A stretch of 64,000 nt of DNA from Micractinium sp. NFX-FRZ (Eukaryota > Chlorophyta > Trebouxiophyceae > Chlorellales > Chlorellaceae): contig JAPTJF010000030.1 of assembly GCA_029339195.1 (NCBI GenBank), positions 62,001 to 126,000 of the forward strand. The letters run 5' to 3'. The position numbers and the translations under genes are program-made. The notes beneath the pieces are model-generated. The model saw nothing but the letters and a program-made list of their open reading frames with translations, searched no databases and was not told the origin of the DNA. Shown one piece after another: positions 21,723 through 33,300 of this stretch. Within the stretch, counting starts at the first letter, position 1; each line of letters starts with the position of its first letter.

Positions 21723-24700
21723 ATGTCCTTGCCCGTGTCACGCTGCCGGCCGTCTGGGCAGCTGAGCGGCACCGCGAGCAGCCGGCGGGCCTCGCCGACA
21801 CTGCTGCTCCTCAGCCCCCGCCGGCGCAGCTGCGCCGCCCACCCCGGCGCCGGCGGGCGCCGCGCACCGCTGCGCGTAGCAGCCGTGGCTCAGCCAATTG
21901 GCCCTGCCCCGGCCCTGGCGCCAGAGGATCGCGCCATCAGCCGGGAGCAGCTGCAGGGCTACTATCAGGCAAGGTCTCATGGTCGGGCGGGCACCTGCAG
22001 GTGCCGTTTGCATGCTCTTGAGCGACCGTATGTGGCGCCAGACCCGCCGCCACCGTTTGGTGTCCACCCATCCCACCTGCCCCTGCCCCGCCCCCACTCC
22101 TGCAGCTCATGAGGGGCTGGAATGTGCTGCCCTCCATGGCGCTCGTGCTGCTGGGGGCCTGGGCTGGCGCTGGCAAGACGGTGCTAGTTCTCAGGCACAT
22201 GACAGGTGTGTTTGTTTAGCAATGGAAAATAGAAGGGACTGCGAGGGGAGGTGGGTGTTTAGGGAGAAGCAGTGGTTGTGCTTAAGCAACACGTGCCAGC
22301 AGGTGGTTGGGGTTGGGTGGGCTGGTGGGCGGGTGTCCCCCAACCCCCAATCCCACCTGCCGCCCACACACCCATGCCATCGATCGCCGTCCCCACTCAC
22401 CCCAGCTGCGCCCTCCCTGCCACTCCCACATCGTGTGTGACTCTCACGGGCCTGGGCGGCGGCAGTCGTGGGCAGCCTCCTCTTCAAGCCTTGTGGACCC
22501 TGCCCCATTGCATGGCATTTCTCCTGCAGTCTGGTTCATGGGCCTGGCCAGCCTCCGCCTCAAACCTCTCAAAACCTCGGCCCGTTTGCCTGGTATCCCG
22601 CCCCCTGGAACCCCTGCAGTCTGGTTCATGGGCCTGGCCAGCGGTGCGGTGGCCCTGGCCTCCTGCGCGATCAATGACTACTTCGACTGGCAAATAGGTG
22701 AGGCAACTTGGAAGGCTGTTGTGTTCAATCAACCATCCGGTCGGTGAATTTTTAGGGTCACATGCGCTGTGTGTGAGAATGGATCTTGCCTCGTGCACAT
22801 TCAAGCACCACTGGCGCAAAGGTGGGTCAGTAGGCATGACACCACACGGGGTTTGCTGCCCCCGTCAGTGCTTGCTAATGTGTGACCGACCTCTGCTGCT
22901 TGCATGGCCCCCCCTCACTGCTGCGTTGTGCCCCTCTTGGGCGTGCAGATGCCGTCAATGATGCCACCAAGCCCATCCCCTCAGGCCGCATTGCACCCGA
23001 CCACGCCCTGCTGGCGGCCTGCCTGCTGTACATCGGACTGCTGGCGCTGGCCTGCGCGGTGCCCAACGCAGGTGTGTCAGCATGTGCAGTGAAGACGGCG
23101 GGAGATGTGCCTGCTGCTGGCCTGCCTGCTGTATGGTGGGAAGCTGGCCCGGCCTGCGCCGTGCCCAATGCGGGTGGGGCAGCTACCAGATGGAGGGGTG
23201 GGGGGAGGGGGATTCAGGCAGGGGGGGCGATTAGCAGAGCTGGGAAGGCTTTTGTAAAGGCCTATGACCATGCCTGGAAGCAGGTGGAGGGGCATCAAGC
23301 CACTGGCGCTGGCCTGCACGCGCCGCGCCACGTGGGCAGTGTGCAGACATGGCAGGGCCTGCGGGGGCACTTGCCGTCCCTCACCACCCACCCCCTCACT
23401 TGCCCTCCTCTGTTCCCTGCTGCTGCCACCTGCAGGCGTGCGGCTGATCATCGCCCTCTCCTCCGCCCTCACCGTGCTCTACACCCCCGTCTTCAAAAAG
23501 CAGGTGTGTGGGGCAGCTGTGAGTGTGTGTGTGGGTTGCAAACAACACATGGCGGGGCCCTGCGCAACCTCACATGATCAACTCCCACACGCTCAACCCC
23601 ACGCTCCCCAACCTCACGTGCTCACCCCCACCACAGTCTCTCCGCCCCCATTCTTGCCAAGTGAGGCAGGGGCCGGCGCAGGCGGAGTGTGTGCATGGTG
23701 GTGCTGCCCGTCCTGAGAGGTGCCTCCCGCGCTCTCAACCTCCACGTGTTCCACCCCGCCCCACCTGCTGCCCCTCCCACCCACTCACAGACGCTCATCA
23801 AGAACTGCATCGTTGCCTCCACCATCGCCGCCGCGCCGCTGGCGGGCGCGCTGGCGGCGGGGGCGGGCGGCCCGGGGCTTCACGCGGTGCTGGCCCCCTC
23901 CGCTTTCCTCTGGCTGGGCATCATGCACCGGGAGATCATGATGGACATTCAGGTGGGTGGGCTGAGGGGTGGCGGGAAAGGGCTGGGTGGAGGCTGGTCC
24001 CAAGCAATCCCCGCTGATTTGTGGTTGGGGACGTGGTAATCGATGACTGCATCAGGGGTGGGGAAGCACAGGGCGACCACTTTAGACATCCAGGTGGGGT
24101 TGGGAAGCAAACCGAAGGAAGTTAGGGTGTGCCGTGTGTGTTGGGAGTGCGCCCTGCCTTCACGTGGCTGGGCGTCATGTTTCATGATGATCGTGATGGA
24201 CATTCAGGCTGTCATGTGTGGTTAAGACGCGGGAATTGGTCCCTGCATGAGGGCTGGAGCTGCAGCGGGAGTGCATGATGGGATGAAGGAGGTGGGGTGC
24301 GATGTGGGTGGGGCCAGGCATGGCATCGTGCGGGGCGAGAGCGTGCACCCGCGATGCCCTCACCCATCCCTGTGCCATCCCTCCCCTCCATTGCTCGCTC
24401 GCTTCCCATGCCAGCCCCTGCTCCCTCCCCGGCCCTCCTCCCTTGCCGCAGGACCGGCGCGGCGACGGCGCTGCCGGGGTGCAGACGCTGCCCGTCGTGC
24501 TAGGCGCACGCGGCGCCCTCACCTTCTGCCTGCTCCTTCTGGCGGCCTGCGCTGCGCTGGCAGCACACGCAGCCCTGCTGGGCGGAGGCCTGGCTTGGGC
24601 CTGGGCCTCCCACCCTGCCTGGGAGCCTGCTGTGCGCGGCGTCGCGCTGGGCACGCTGGGCTGGGCGCTGTCGCCCAACCTGGCGTCCACGCTGCGCGTG

Positions 24701-24799
24701 CTGCGGTCGCGCTTTGCACGGGAGGAGGTGTCGCACGCCGTGTCAGTTGCCATGTCGAGCGTGGGGCTGGGCACGCTGCTGCTGGCCATGCTGGTCTGA
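21723..24799 (+). CDS. UbiA-family prenyltransferase, probably plastid
   Basis: Membrane enzyme that transfers a polyprenyl group from its diphosphate to an acceptor; the acceptor here is not known. Exons: 21723-21968, 22106-22205, 22620-22697, 22949-23071, 23436-23503, 23791-23952, 24452-24799; all in phase, 374 residues. Intron 1 is GC-AG (CAG|GCAAGG), and only that donor keeps phase. Seen: a Ser/Arg-rich transit-like N-terminus of about 60 residues; the first Asp motif NDYFDWQIDAVNDATKPIPS at residues 134-153; the second, REIMMDIQDRRGD, around 252-264; and several hydrophobic helices. KPIPSGRI resembles chlorophyll synthase and geranylgeranylglycerol-phosphate prenyltransferases, but the second motif is not that of chlorophyll synthase, so I leave the substrate open. 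Introns 2, 4 and 6 carry exon-edge copies. Confidence 0.9.
22524..22560 (+). repeat. Intronic copy of acceptor and UbiA exon 3 start
   Basis: CTGCAGTCTGGTTCATGGGC plus CTGGCCAGC occurs here and again at 22614, where it starts the real exon 3. The upstream copy lacks a nearby donor. Confidence 0.85.
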
Positions 24800-25320
24800 C
24801 GTGGCAGCATGCCAGCCTTGTGCGCACGCACGTCTCAGTTGCACGCTAACATGCTTCAAACGCGCCCGCTCCTTCGCCCAGCTCAGCTGCTGACTGCCCG
24901 AGTGCGTCACCCGTTCTTGACTGCATGCCTCACTGCATGGCCTGGGCTGCCGGTAGCCTGCCCGGCCCCTCGTGACCCCAATTTTCTGTGTCCTTCCCTT
25001 TTAAATCCCACGACCTGTCGGCTAACTAGCACGCATGCATACACGCTCGCACACCCACCGCACTAGGCTAGCCTAGCCAGGCCGACTGCCCCTCAGGCGA
25101 ACAACAACACACGACCCCCCTCCATGACACAACCCCACCCAGTTTTGCCCCCATGCCCTCAGCTGTACACTCAACCCCCGCACCACATTCCGCACATGCC
25201 TGTATGCTGCCGCTGCCCCCTCCTGCCCCTCTGCCATCGAGGCAGAGGTGTTCACACACACACACACACGCACACATTGACCCATCACAGATTCAGACAC
25301 GTCATCACCCACACATGTTA

Positions 25321-25325
25321 TGTAA
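25321..25325 (+). terminator. TGTAA polyadenylation motif for UbiA gene
   Basis: About 520 nt past the UbiA stop. A second copy lies at 25790. Which is used cannot be told from sequence. Confidence 0.4.
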
Positions 25326-25688
25326 CCACCGCACTGCACCCGCATGTGCGCGCAACGTCTGTCGATTGCAAGCCTGTTTCTCACACAACCCCTCGCCCAT
25401 TCTTCTCCCCAGCCCTTGCCCGTTCTGATGCGACCGCCCACGCTGTCCAGTTCCCTCCCTACTTCCCAGCGCCCCACATCCCTCCCGACTTTCGTCCCAC
25501 TTTGGCTGGGCTTGCCAGGGTGCAGGCGCATCCTCTGTACCATCCCCCACCCACCCGTTGAGCACACTCCCACCCACTTGTGCGTCCCACCCGCTGCATT
25601 CAACCAACCCATCTTTCTCGCTAAGCTCGGGCGCTCCTTTGCCCCGTGCGCTGCCCCATCTGCCCATCTGAGCTCACTTTCTGTGTTG

Positions 25689-25693
25689 TTACA
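25689..25693 (-). terminator. TGTAA polyadenylation motif for PPME1
   Basis: Minus strand TGTAA about 170 nt past the PPME1 stop. Another TGTAA overlaps the PPME1 stop codon itself at 25865, so two candidate signals exist. Confidence 0.45.
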
Positions 25694-25864
25694 ATGCCTG
25701 ACCGGCAAATGTCTTCTGTCTTTACTTTCTTCACTGCCTGACGACGACTCGAGCGCCTGCTGCGCTAACAGTGATGCGATCTGCGTGCCTGTAACAATGA
25801 TGCACGGCAAAACAGGCAGCCCAAATGTTTAGTGCGGCCGACTGGCTTGCCGTGGGTGCTGCTG

Positions 25865-25900
<36 letters not shown>

Positions 25901-28900
25901 AGCTGGCAGTGCCGCTGCTGGCAGAGGCACGAAAGCCGGGCCTATGGGCACCGGCAGCACTGGCCGGATGCCTGGCGCTGGCCGTGGGATTTGCAGCGGC
26001 GGCTCTCCAATCCTGCGTGATGTGCGGGGCAGGGGATGGCGGCAAGGGAGGCATGCCAGGGCTTGACACGGGGCTTACGGCGGGGCAGCAAGGGGGACGC
26101 AGGGCGCAACAGCAATGTCTCCGGAGGCGCCAACAGATGAGAACGTGGGCAGGACAGGGGAAGCACAAACTTGGGCAGGGGAGAGGCATAACCTGGGCAG
26201 GGGTTGCTTCCGCAGAGGGTGCACCCTACAACCGCGGTCGGCGTATGAGGGTTGCATTTCAGTAGCCAGCAAGCAACTTGAGCATGCATTCGACAGCACC
26301 TGAATCGGCGGATGAAGGTCGCAATCGCGTCTGCCGTGCGCTCCGGCTCGTCCTCGTGCACAGCATGCCCCGCCTGCACAGCACGCACAGCAGCACGCTT
26401 GACGTCACCGGCAGCATGCACAGCATGACCCGCCTGCCATCAACCAGCAGCACGCCAGCATGACCCGCCTGCCATTGGCACCAGCGTGCATGGCCAGGAG
26501 CTGCGCGCGCGCGTCCACACCAAGGCCGCTGTCGCTCGTGGCAGCCGCTGGCATGCACCCACCCTCGACACCACCCATGCTAGCAGCAGCGGTGGCATGT
26601 GCCTTGCACCTGGCCTCAGAGAAAGCGACCAAACATGTGCAGGTCACCATCTTAAAGATGCCCTGAGAAGCCACATTTCTGAAGTTACGCCGAGTGGCGT
26701 TGACGCGCAACCATTGTCCCCTGCCCCTCTCTGCATCACCCCGCCGCAGTTGTGGTGGAAGCACCCACCTGTGGCAGCAGCACGGGCTGGAACTTGCCCT
26801 GCATCTGCCCTATCGTCAGTGGCCGGTCCAGCCGGTCTGTCCCGACCAGCACCAGCACCTGCGGGGCAGGGAGTGTGTGGGAGCCACGGGGGGAGGAGGG
26901 GAACCTTGTACGATTCATAGCTGTGCGAGAGAGCCAACAGGGAGGGAGGGCAGGCGGCTTGGTGTGAACAACCGAGCAGGAAGGAGACTCTAGCACTTTG
27001 AGCTGCAGGAGCTCAGGCCGGTGTGCCAGCCCTCCCAGCCGCATCAGCCATTGTGAAGGGATGATGAAAGCATGCAAATGCAAAGACGAAAGCAAAACGT
27101 GGCCCACCTTGGGCACTTTCAGCTGCAGGAGGAGGTTGCTCAGGCCGGTGTACCAGCCCTGCCGAACAGCACCAGCAAACGTGCAAGAGTAAACAGAACG
27201 CTCGGCTTACCTTGGGCACTTTCAGCTGCAGGAAGAGGTCGCTCAGACCGGTGTACCAGCCCTCCCAAAAGGGCGCCGACTCCTCAAGCCGTGTCCGCCA
27301 CACCCAGCTGCCCCCTCCACTGCCTCCCCCGCCGCTCCCACTGATGCTCACTGCTGCCCCCGCCCTGCCTGCTGTACCCGCCCCCTGGCCCTGCGCTGCC
27401 GGCGCCTGTGCTGGGACGCCAGCCTGGGCCTCCTTCTCTTCCTCCTTCTCTTCCTCCTCCTCTCCATCCTCTTCTGTGAGCGTCTCCAGCCCGCCAGCTG
27501 TCAACCGGGGCGGCGGCTCGGCGGCCCCACCGCTGCCAGCTGGCTGCCAGGTCAGCATGGAGGGCAGCGAGATGTGCGCCGCCTCCTGCCGCTTGCACAT
27601 GCCTGCGCAGGCGTCAAGTGGTGGCAGAGCGAAAGGGAGGAGCAAGCAGGAGGTTGGCAGTCCGGTGCAGCGCCAGGCACCAGCACATGAGGCGTGCATT
27701 CACGGCACTGCAGCTGGGACAACAGCCCACCGCGGCCAGCCTAGCCCAGCACAGCGTGTACAGCACAGCAAGGCCCTTCACGTGTCGTAATGCCCCCCGC
27801 CCCCCGCCCAATGCCTGCCCCAGGTTGGCAAGCGCTGACACACAGCACAGCACAGCGCAGCGCAGCATGGCGCAGCCCAGGCTCCACCCTCACCTACGTC
27901 CTTGGCCCACCCCACCGCCTGCGCCAGGCTGGCAAATCGCTGGGGGCGCTTCTGCAGCACGGCAGACATGTAGGGCAGGGAGGCCAGGGCGGTGCCTTCC
28001 ACAACATCTATGACTACCACACCTGCGAGGCTGGGGATGCCTGCACGCAGGGGACATGACCTGTCTGCATCAGGGAAGGGTGCCCGCAAACACATCCAGA
28101 TGCGTATGTGACCACCACCACCCGCCAGGCTGGGTATGCCTGCATGGGTAGCGGTAGGAGTGAGGCAGTGTTGATGGGCCTGGGCAGGACGCCTGCCTCC
28201 CTGCATGGCATCGTTTCCCGGGCACCACCCGCCAGGCTGGGGGGCAGGAGATTTCCGGCGCGCTAGTCACAGGGGAAAGCGGTGCACCCAAGAGGGTGGA
28301 GAGGCGGGGGAGGAAAGCACGGCAGCGGCGGCAGAGCAGGGGAAGGGCGCAGCACAGGCAGAACAGGGAGAGGGCACAGCACAGGCGGATCTAAAGTCTC
28401 AAGGCCGGGCGGCCTCCAAGTCGAGAGCAGGCTGCCCAGTCAGCTATGCGCGTCACACAGCGGCGGCCTCACCTCCAGCCGCCGCCGCATGCACGGCAAT
28501 CGCCCCACCCATCGAGTGCCCAACCAGCACCGTGGGTGGCAGCACCCCCGCTGCCTGCTGCTGCTGCTGCTGCTGCTGCTGGCCCGCCACGGGCGGCTGC
28601 CCGCTGCCGTTTGCCAAGCTTCCCAAGCCACCGCTGCAGCCTATGCCGCCGCTGCTTCCTCCGCTGCCGCTGCTGCCGCTGCTGCTGCTGCCGCTGCCAA
28701 ACATGGCGTGCCAGATGGCGGTGACGTCAGCTGCCAGGGTGGCAGCTGAGAAGTCGGTTTCATCTGCCGCCTGCGTCAGCCCATGGCAGCGCAGGTCCGG
28801 GGCGACCACTCGGTGCCTGCAGGGCAGTGTGGGTTGACCAACTGTAGCTTTCAGCTGTCTCAAGTGCGGCCTTCTGCAGCCAGGCAGCGCTGGGTAGGCA

Positions 28901-29891
28901 GGTGCTAGGCTTCTGCATGCCACCCCTTGTGGGCCGCCTCCACTGCCCACTCACTTGTCCTTCAATGCCTTTGCAATGAGCGCCCAGGAGACGCCTGTGT
29001 ATCCTCCTCCATGTAGGCACACTACCAGGGGGCCAGTGGTGCCTGCGCAGCCGCGGGCGTGCGGGTGGGCAATTCCACCACGGCGGGTGAAGCGGGGCAG
29101 AGGGGTGAGGGCGGGGCGGGACGTGCTGGCACGGTGCCATGCTGTGACTGCTGTGCCGAGGACTTTCTAAGCCCGCCAGACAATTGCAAACTACCAGGCC
29201 AGCCAGTGCACAGCAGGACCAGGGCTAAGCAAGCAAGCCGAGGTGCAAGCTGCGTGCCAGCCTGGCCGTGCCCTGTGCTTCACGATGACCTTAATGCAAG
29301 ATGCAGCTTTCCAATTCACCATACCCCGCCACGGTAAGGGACCATTCCGTGCAGCTCAGTCCTCTTAACCCTCGTGCGCCACTCGACCCGGCCCCCCAAC
29401 CAGACCCGGCCCCCCTGCCTCTGCAGCACCCGCAGGGCCCACCCGGCCCACCTGCCACGTAGACGTTGAAGTCCGCCTGCCTGTGTGGGCAGTGCACCCG
29501 CTCCCGCCGGTCAAAATACGAGGTCCAGGGCAGCGGCAGCGGCAAAGACGGGTCCCAGGGGGCTGCATCTGCCTGCTGTTGTGATGATGCATCCCCGAGG
29601 GACCGGTGCGCTGTTGCTGGCGGAGCAGCGCCAGCCATGCCGGCACCGCCTGCATGTGAGGAGGGCGGGCGTGCAGCACGGTTGGCGCGCCTCGGGCTGC
29701 GCGTTGCGTTGCCAATGTGCCCGGGATTGCTTTCCACAGTGGTTGGTAAACCGTGACGACTGCGCGCGTTCCCCTAGCAGTCTGCACCGCACCCCAGTCC
29801 TGGCGCGGTCCTCGCCTGCAAGCACCCGTCGGCGGAGCAGGTCGGCGGTGCTTCCCGGAGGCTTGGGGGGCGGGGGCGGCATGCCCGACAT
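25865..29891 (-). CDS. PPME1: Protein phosphatase methylesterase 1 (PP2A demethylase)
   Basis: Serine hydrolase that removes the methyl ester from the C-terminal Leu of the PP2A catalytic subunit. Exons: 29793-29891, 29452-29572, 28955-29042, 28473-28816, 27894-28040, 27211-27602, 26769-26858, 26300-26373, 25865-26012; all in phase, 500 residues against about 390 in animals. Seen: N-terminal PPPPPKPPGS; oxyanion region CLHGGGYTGVSWAL; nucleophile elbow VLVGHSMGGAIAVH (Ser near 204); GVVVIDVVEGTALASLPYMS (Asp); WEGWYTGLSDLFL; TDRLDRPLTIGQMQGKFQ; and GHAVHEDEPERTADAIATFI (catalytic His). Extra length comes from a Gly/Ser plus Q9 insert before the nucleophile, a Glu-rich insert and a C-terminal Q10 tail. 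Start chosen as the ATG giving MSGMPP; an ATG 32 codons upstream is also open. Confidence 0.95.
26996..27165 (-). repeat. Two intronic copies of PPME1 exon edge plus donor
   Basis: Sequence at about 27000-27040 and 27107-27160 repeats the exon 6 end and donor at 27205-27265 (CTTGGGCACTTTCAGCTGCA and CCGGTGTACCAGCCCTCCC). The true edge is the exon-proximal one. Confidence 0.85.
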
Positions 29892-30319
29892 CTCTGATTG
29901 CCGTGCAGATGCTCGGCCTGGGTGCAAGGGGTGCAGAGAGCAGCTCGAGCTTCGAGTCGGACGGTCTCCGACCGAGCTAGCCCCCACTGCCCACCTTATT
30001 CAAGAGTAACATGCCATCAGCGATGTACCACATTGCCGGACTTTGGTGGAGCACGTTGCGCGCCGTGAGATCGCGCCGTAGCCCAGCAGGCCTCAGCAGG
30101 AGGCGGGCTGTGATCCCCTTGGGCCGCCCTCGCCCCCAGCAAGCGTGCCTGATTTCAAACAACCGTTTGCAGTGCCGCTGCTAAGCCCCCAAGGCACCTA
30201 CGTAGTCAGCCGGAGAAGGCCGCTTGCAAGGCTGCTGTCGCCTCAAAACAGCCCTGCGGCGTTTGCTGCGCCGCTGCAGTCGGTGCCGGGCTGGCTCGCC
30301 AGCGGCACCAAACAGCGCC
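29892..30319. promoter_or_regulatory. Compact divergent promoter, PPME1 and AF4-like gene
   Basis: Only 428 bp separate the two start codons, so the promoters must overlap or be shared. No TATA box seen. Confidence 0.5.
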
Positions 30320-33300
30320 ATGGCTGGGACCGAGCGGGGCTACGACGTGCAGCTTGCGCGGGACCACAGCCTGCTGCTGGTGCGGTTTGGGGCCTGCTCT
30401 ATGTGTGCGCAAGCCCGCGGCCCGCCGAGCGCACGCGCTAGAACCCTGCCTGCACACAGCTTCGCCCTGCCTCGGTCTCGTGCGCCCCACGCTGCCATGG
30501 GGCCGCGGCTTTGCTCCCGCCCCCGGGCGAGCCACTGAGCAGAATGCAAGCTCTCGCCTCCCTGCAGGAAGAGCGCCTGCGAGGCAGCGGCACCCACGGT
30601 GCGCACACAAGACGGGGTGTTGCCGCAGCCGCAGAACCGCGTTGTGTGACGCCTGCACGCCTCTCTGCCCTGTTGCCAGCCTGGCTTGCTGGTTCCAGCC
30701 CGCGGACCGCGAGCTTGCAAAGAACGTGTAGTCCTTGGGTGCTGGCGCTGGGCGTCCTGCCCTTCTCACTGCGGTCCACCTGACTGCTCGTGCGCCGGCA
30801 GGCGCACAGCCCGCCCGCCGCCCGCCAAGCTGCGCAGTACCAGTGCACCCACCCTGCATGTCCTGCTTGCGTGCTCCGCTGCAGGCCCCTCCAGCTTTGC
30901 CGGCCTGCTGGGGAACCACACCAACCGAGTGAATGAGTATGCCTTCCTAGGTGGGTGCTGCCGTAGCCGTTGCAGCCGTGGCGTACCGTGTGCAGGCGCC
31001 GGCGCCTGGCTCGAGGGTGTATCCACCACATGTGCCGTGCACACATGCCCAAGCCCTTGCATGCGGCCCCAAGAAGCTTAATGCCTGCCTGGGGACTTTT
31101 TGTGGGTCAGCACCCGCCACTGGCAGGCCTCCTGTGCCTTGAGGCCTGTCTTGGTCCATGTGCCCGCTCGGCTGGAGGCCGACGCCACCAAGCCAGTGCC
31201 CACCGGCCGTGCATCCCCATCCCCTTTCACGGCAGTCTGCGTGCGCATTTCTTAGGCTGTGGCTGTACGTTCAGGGTGCCACTCTGGCTAGTACATAGCA
31301 GCCCGGATCTCCCCGCCTCTTGGCTCCCCAGCTCTGCTCGCGCGCTCACCACCCGCCCATTCTTCCTCTGCCTGTGTGCGCGCGCCCTCCCCCTGCTGCA
31401 GCGCCAGACGAGGACGCGGAGCCAGGGCAGAAGCCCCTGCAGCGCTGGGTGTCCAACATCGGGCGGGTGGTGCCCTCTGGGGTGCAGCTGGAGCCGCGCA
31501 AGCTTGACATCCAAATGCCGCCGCACGCGGCTGCTGCAGCACGCAGCGCGCACGCAGCGCAGCCACACGCGGGTGCTGCTGCGTATGCGCATGCAGAGCA
31601 GGCAGCCAAGCAGTTGCGGCTGAGCGGGCAGTTCTCTGGCGCGGGTCAGGGCGGGCATGTGCCGGCTCAGCAGCAGGCCCAGCAGCAGCAGCAGCAGCGC
31701 AAGGCTCCGGTGCCTCCGCCGGTGCACGCGCAGGCAGCCATGGTGCCTGGCAACCCGCTCAAAATTCGGCTCAAAATCACCAACAACCGGCCCGTCAGCC
31801 GGGAGGGGAGCGCGGAGAAGCGCACGCCGCCGCTCGCGGGCGTAACTGCCGCGGCGGCAGCGCAGCTGCTGCAGTCGGTGCGCCAGCTGGGTGCTGGGTC
31901 GGACCCGCTGCTGAGCCCCATCCCGCAGGCATGGGCCGATGTGGTGAGCAACAGCCCCGCGGGGCAGGCAGCAGGCCATGAGGCAGCACCGCGGGGAGCA
32001 GCTGAGCAGCAGGCAGCCTCCAGCATGCCTTCGCCGTTTGAGTCTGTCTCGGCAGGAGCGTCTGGGGAGCAGCACGGTGCGGCTGCAGCTGCCGGTGCTG
32101 CAGCGCAACAGTGGCAGGCGCAACAGCAGCAGGCGCAGCCGCTGCCGGCGCAGCAGCACCGGCAGCCGTCGCCACCAGCGCAGCAGCAGCACCGGCAGCC
32201 GTCGCCACCGGTGCAGCAGCACAGGCAGCCCTCCCCACCGGTGCAGCCGCAGCAGCACAGGCAGCCGTCGCCGCCGGCTGCAGCAGCCGCGGGCTCCAAG
32301 CGCGCCGCCGCCACCAGCGCAGCGCACAGCCCCACAGCAGCAGCACCAGGAGTGAAGGCACCTGCTGCGGAGCCGCCAGTCAAGCGGCAGAGAGGCCCTG
32401 GGACTGTGGGTGGGTCGGGATCAGTGTCGCCCCAGTATCCCACGCCCTCGGTGCAGCCAGATGGCAGCGCAGCTCTGAGTGCTGCGACAGGCGCAGATAT
32501 GCCGCCTCACGCCAGCAGTGGCAGCCACGGGCTGGGCCAGGCGCACAGCACCAACCTGGGGCAGGCGCCTGCAGCTGGGGCTGCCCAGCAGCGCAAGCAG
32601 GCGGCAGCACCGGCTGTCCCCAAGCAGGATCGCCAGCGCTCTGCCACGCCACCGGCTGGCCTGCAGCAGGCGCAGGCAGCGGCGGCGGCGCAGCGGCAGC
32701 AGCCCGCCGTCCCTGCGTGGGCGGCAGAGGCACTGGAGGGGCGGAGCGACAGCAGCCGGCTGGGGGTGGTGGCGGCGCTGCTCCCGTCGGTGCTGGACCC
32801 GGCTGCCGGCGACGAGTTGCCCCCCTGCAGGGCCGTGCAGTCGCTGCAGGTGAGGGGAGAGGCGTGCCATTGAGGGTGTGCGCGGGGGTGAGCGGCAGCG
32901 CAGGCTTGCAAGTGCCCTGGTGACGCACTTTGGAAGGGGTGGTTGCCTGTGGCATGGCCACGCCAGAGGTCCTGGCCGCCCTTGTGCGCCTGCCTCCTTT
33001 GGCCGCCTGCGCTGCCTTTCCGCCCTGAAGTGCCAGCATTTCCCTGGAAACCCCGCCACCACAGGAGGAGGGCAAGAAGCTGAAGAAGTTTGCTGAGAAG
33101 AAGACAAAGGATGGGAAGCCCACACATGTGTCCAGCATGTTCCTCTGCCAGGCACGCTATGCGCGCTGTGCCCGCTGTGCTTGCCATGCCTGCGCTATTC
33201 CCAGCCTGCCAGGCGCCAGGACCCTGGTCTACTCAAGTGTGCTGCGCGTGCCGCCAGCAGGGCCCTGGCCGCCAGCCCCCCGCTTTCGGCCCTGCCTGGA

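Larger units (their letters stand above)
24800..25864. other. Region between convergent UbiA and PPME1 genes
   Basis: 3' untranslated sequence. It contains TGTAA motifs on + (25321, 25790) and - (25689), and a CA repeat at about 25252-25276. No exon was recognised. Confidence 0.6.

Noticed and set aside
22524..22560. Intronic exon copies as separate pseudogenes or alternative exons
   Set aside because: Most lack a matching second splice site and are local tandem copies of the adjacent edge, so they are listed as repeats.
21723..24799. Calling the UbiA enzyme chlorophyll synthase
   Set aside because: The first motif is similar but the second Asp-rich motif differs from chlorophyll synthase; substrate left open.
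25825..26265. + strand open frame with Ala-rich hydrophobic sequence
   Set aside because: It is antisense to the last PPME1 exon, whose minus-strand fr ame joins in phase and ends in Q10; the Ala run is just the opposite reading of the CAG repeat.
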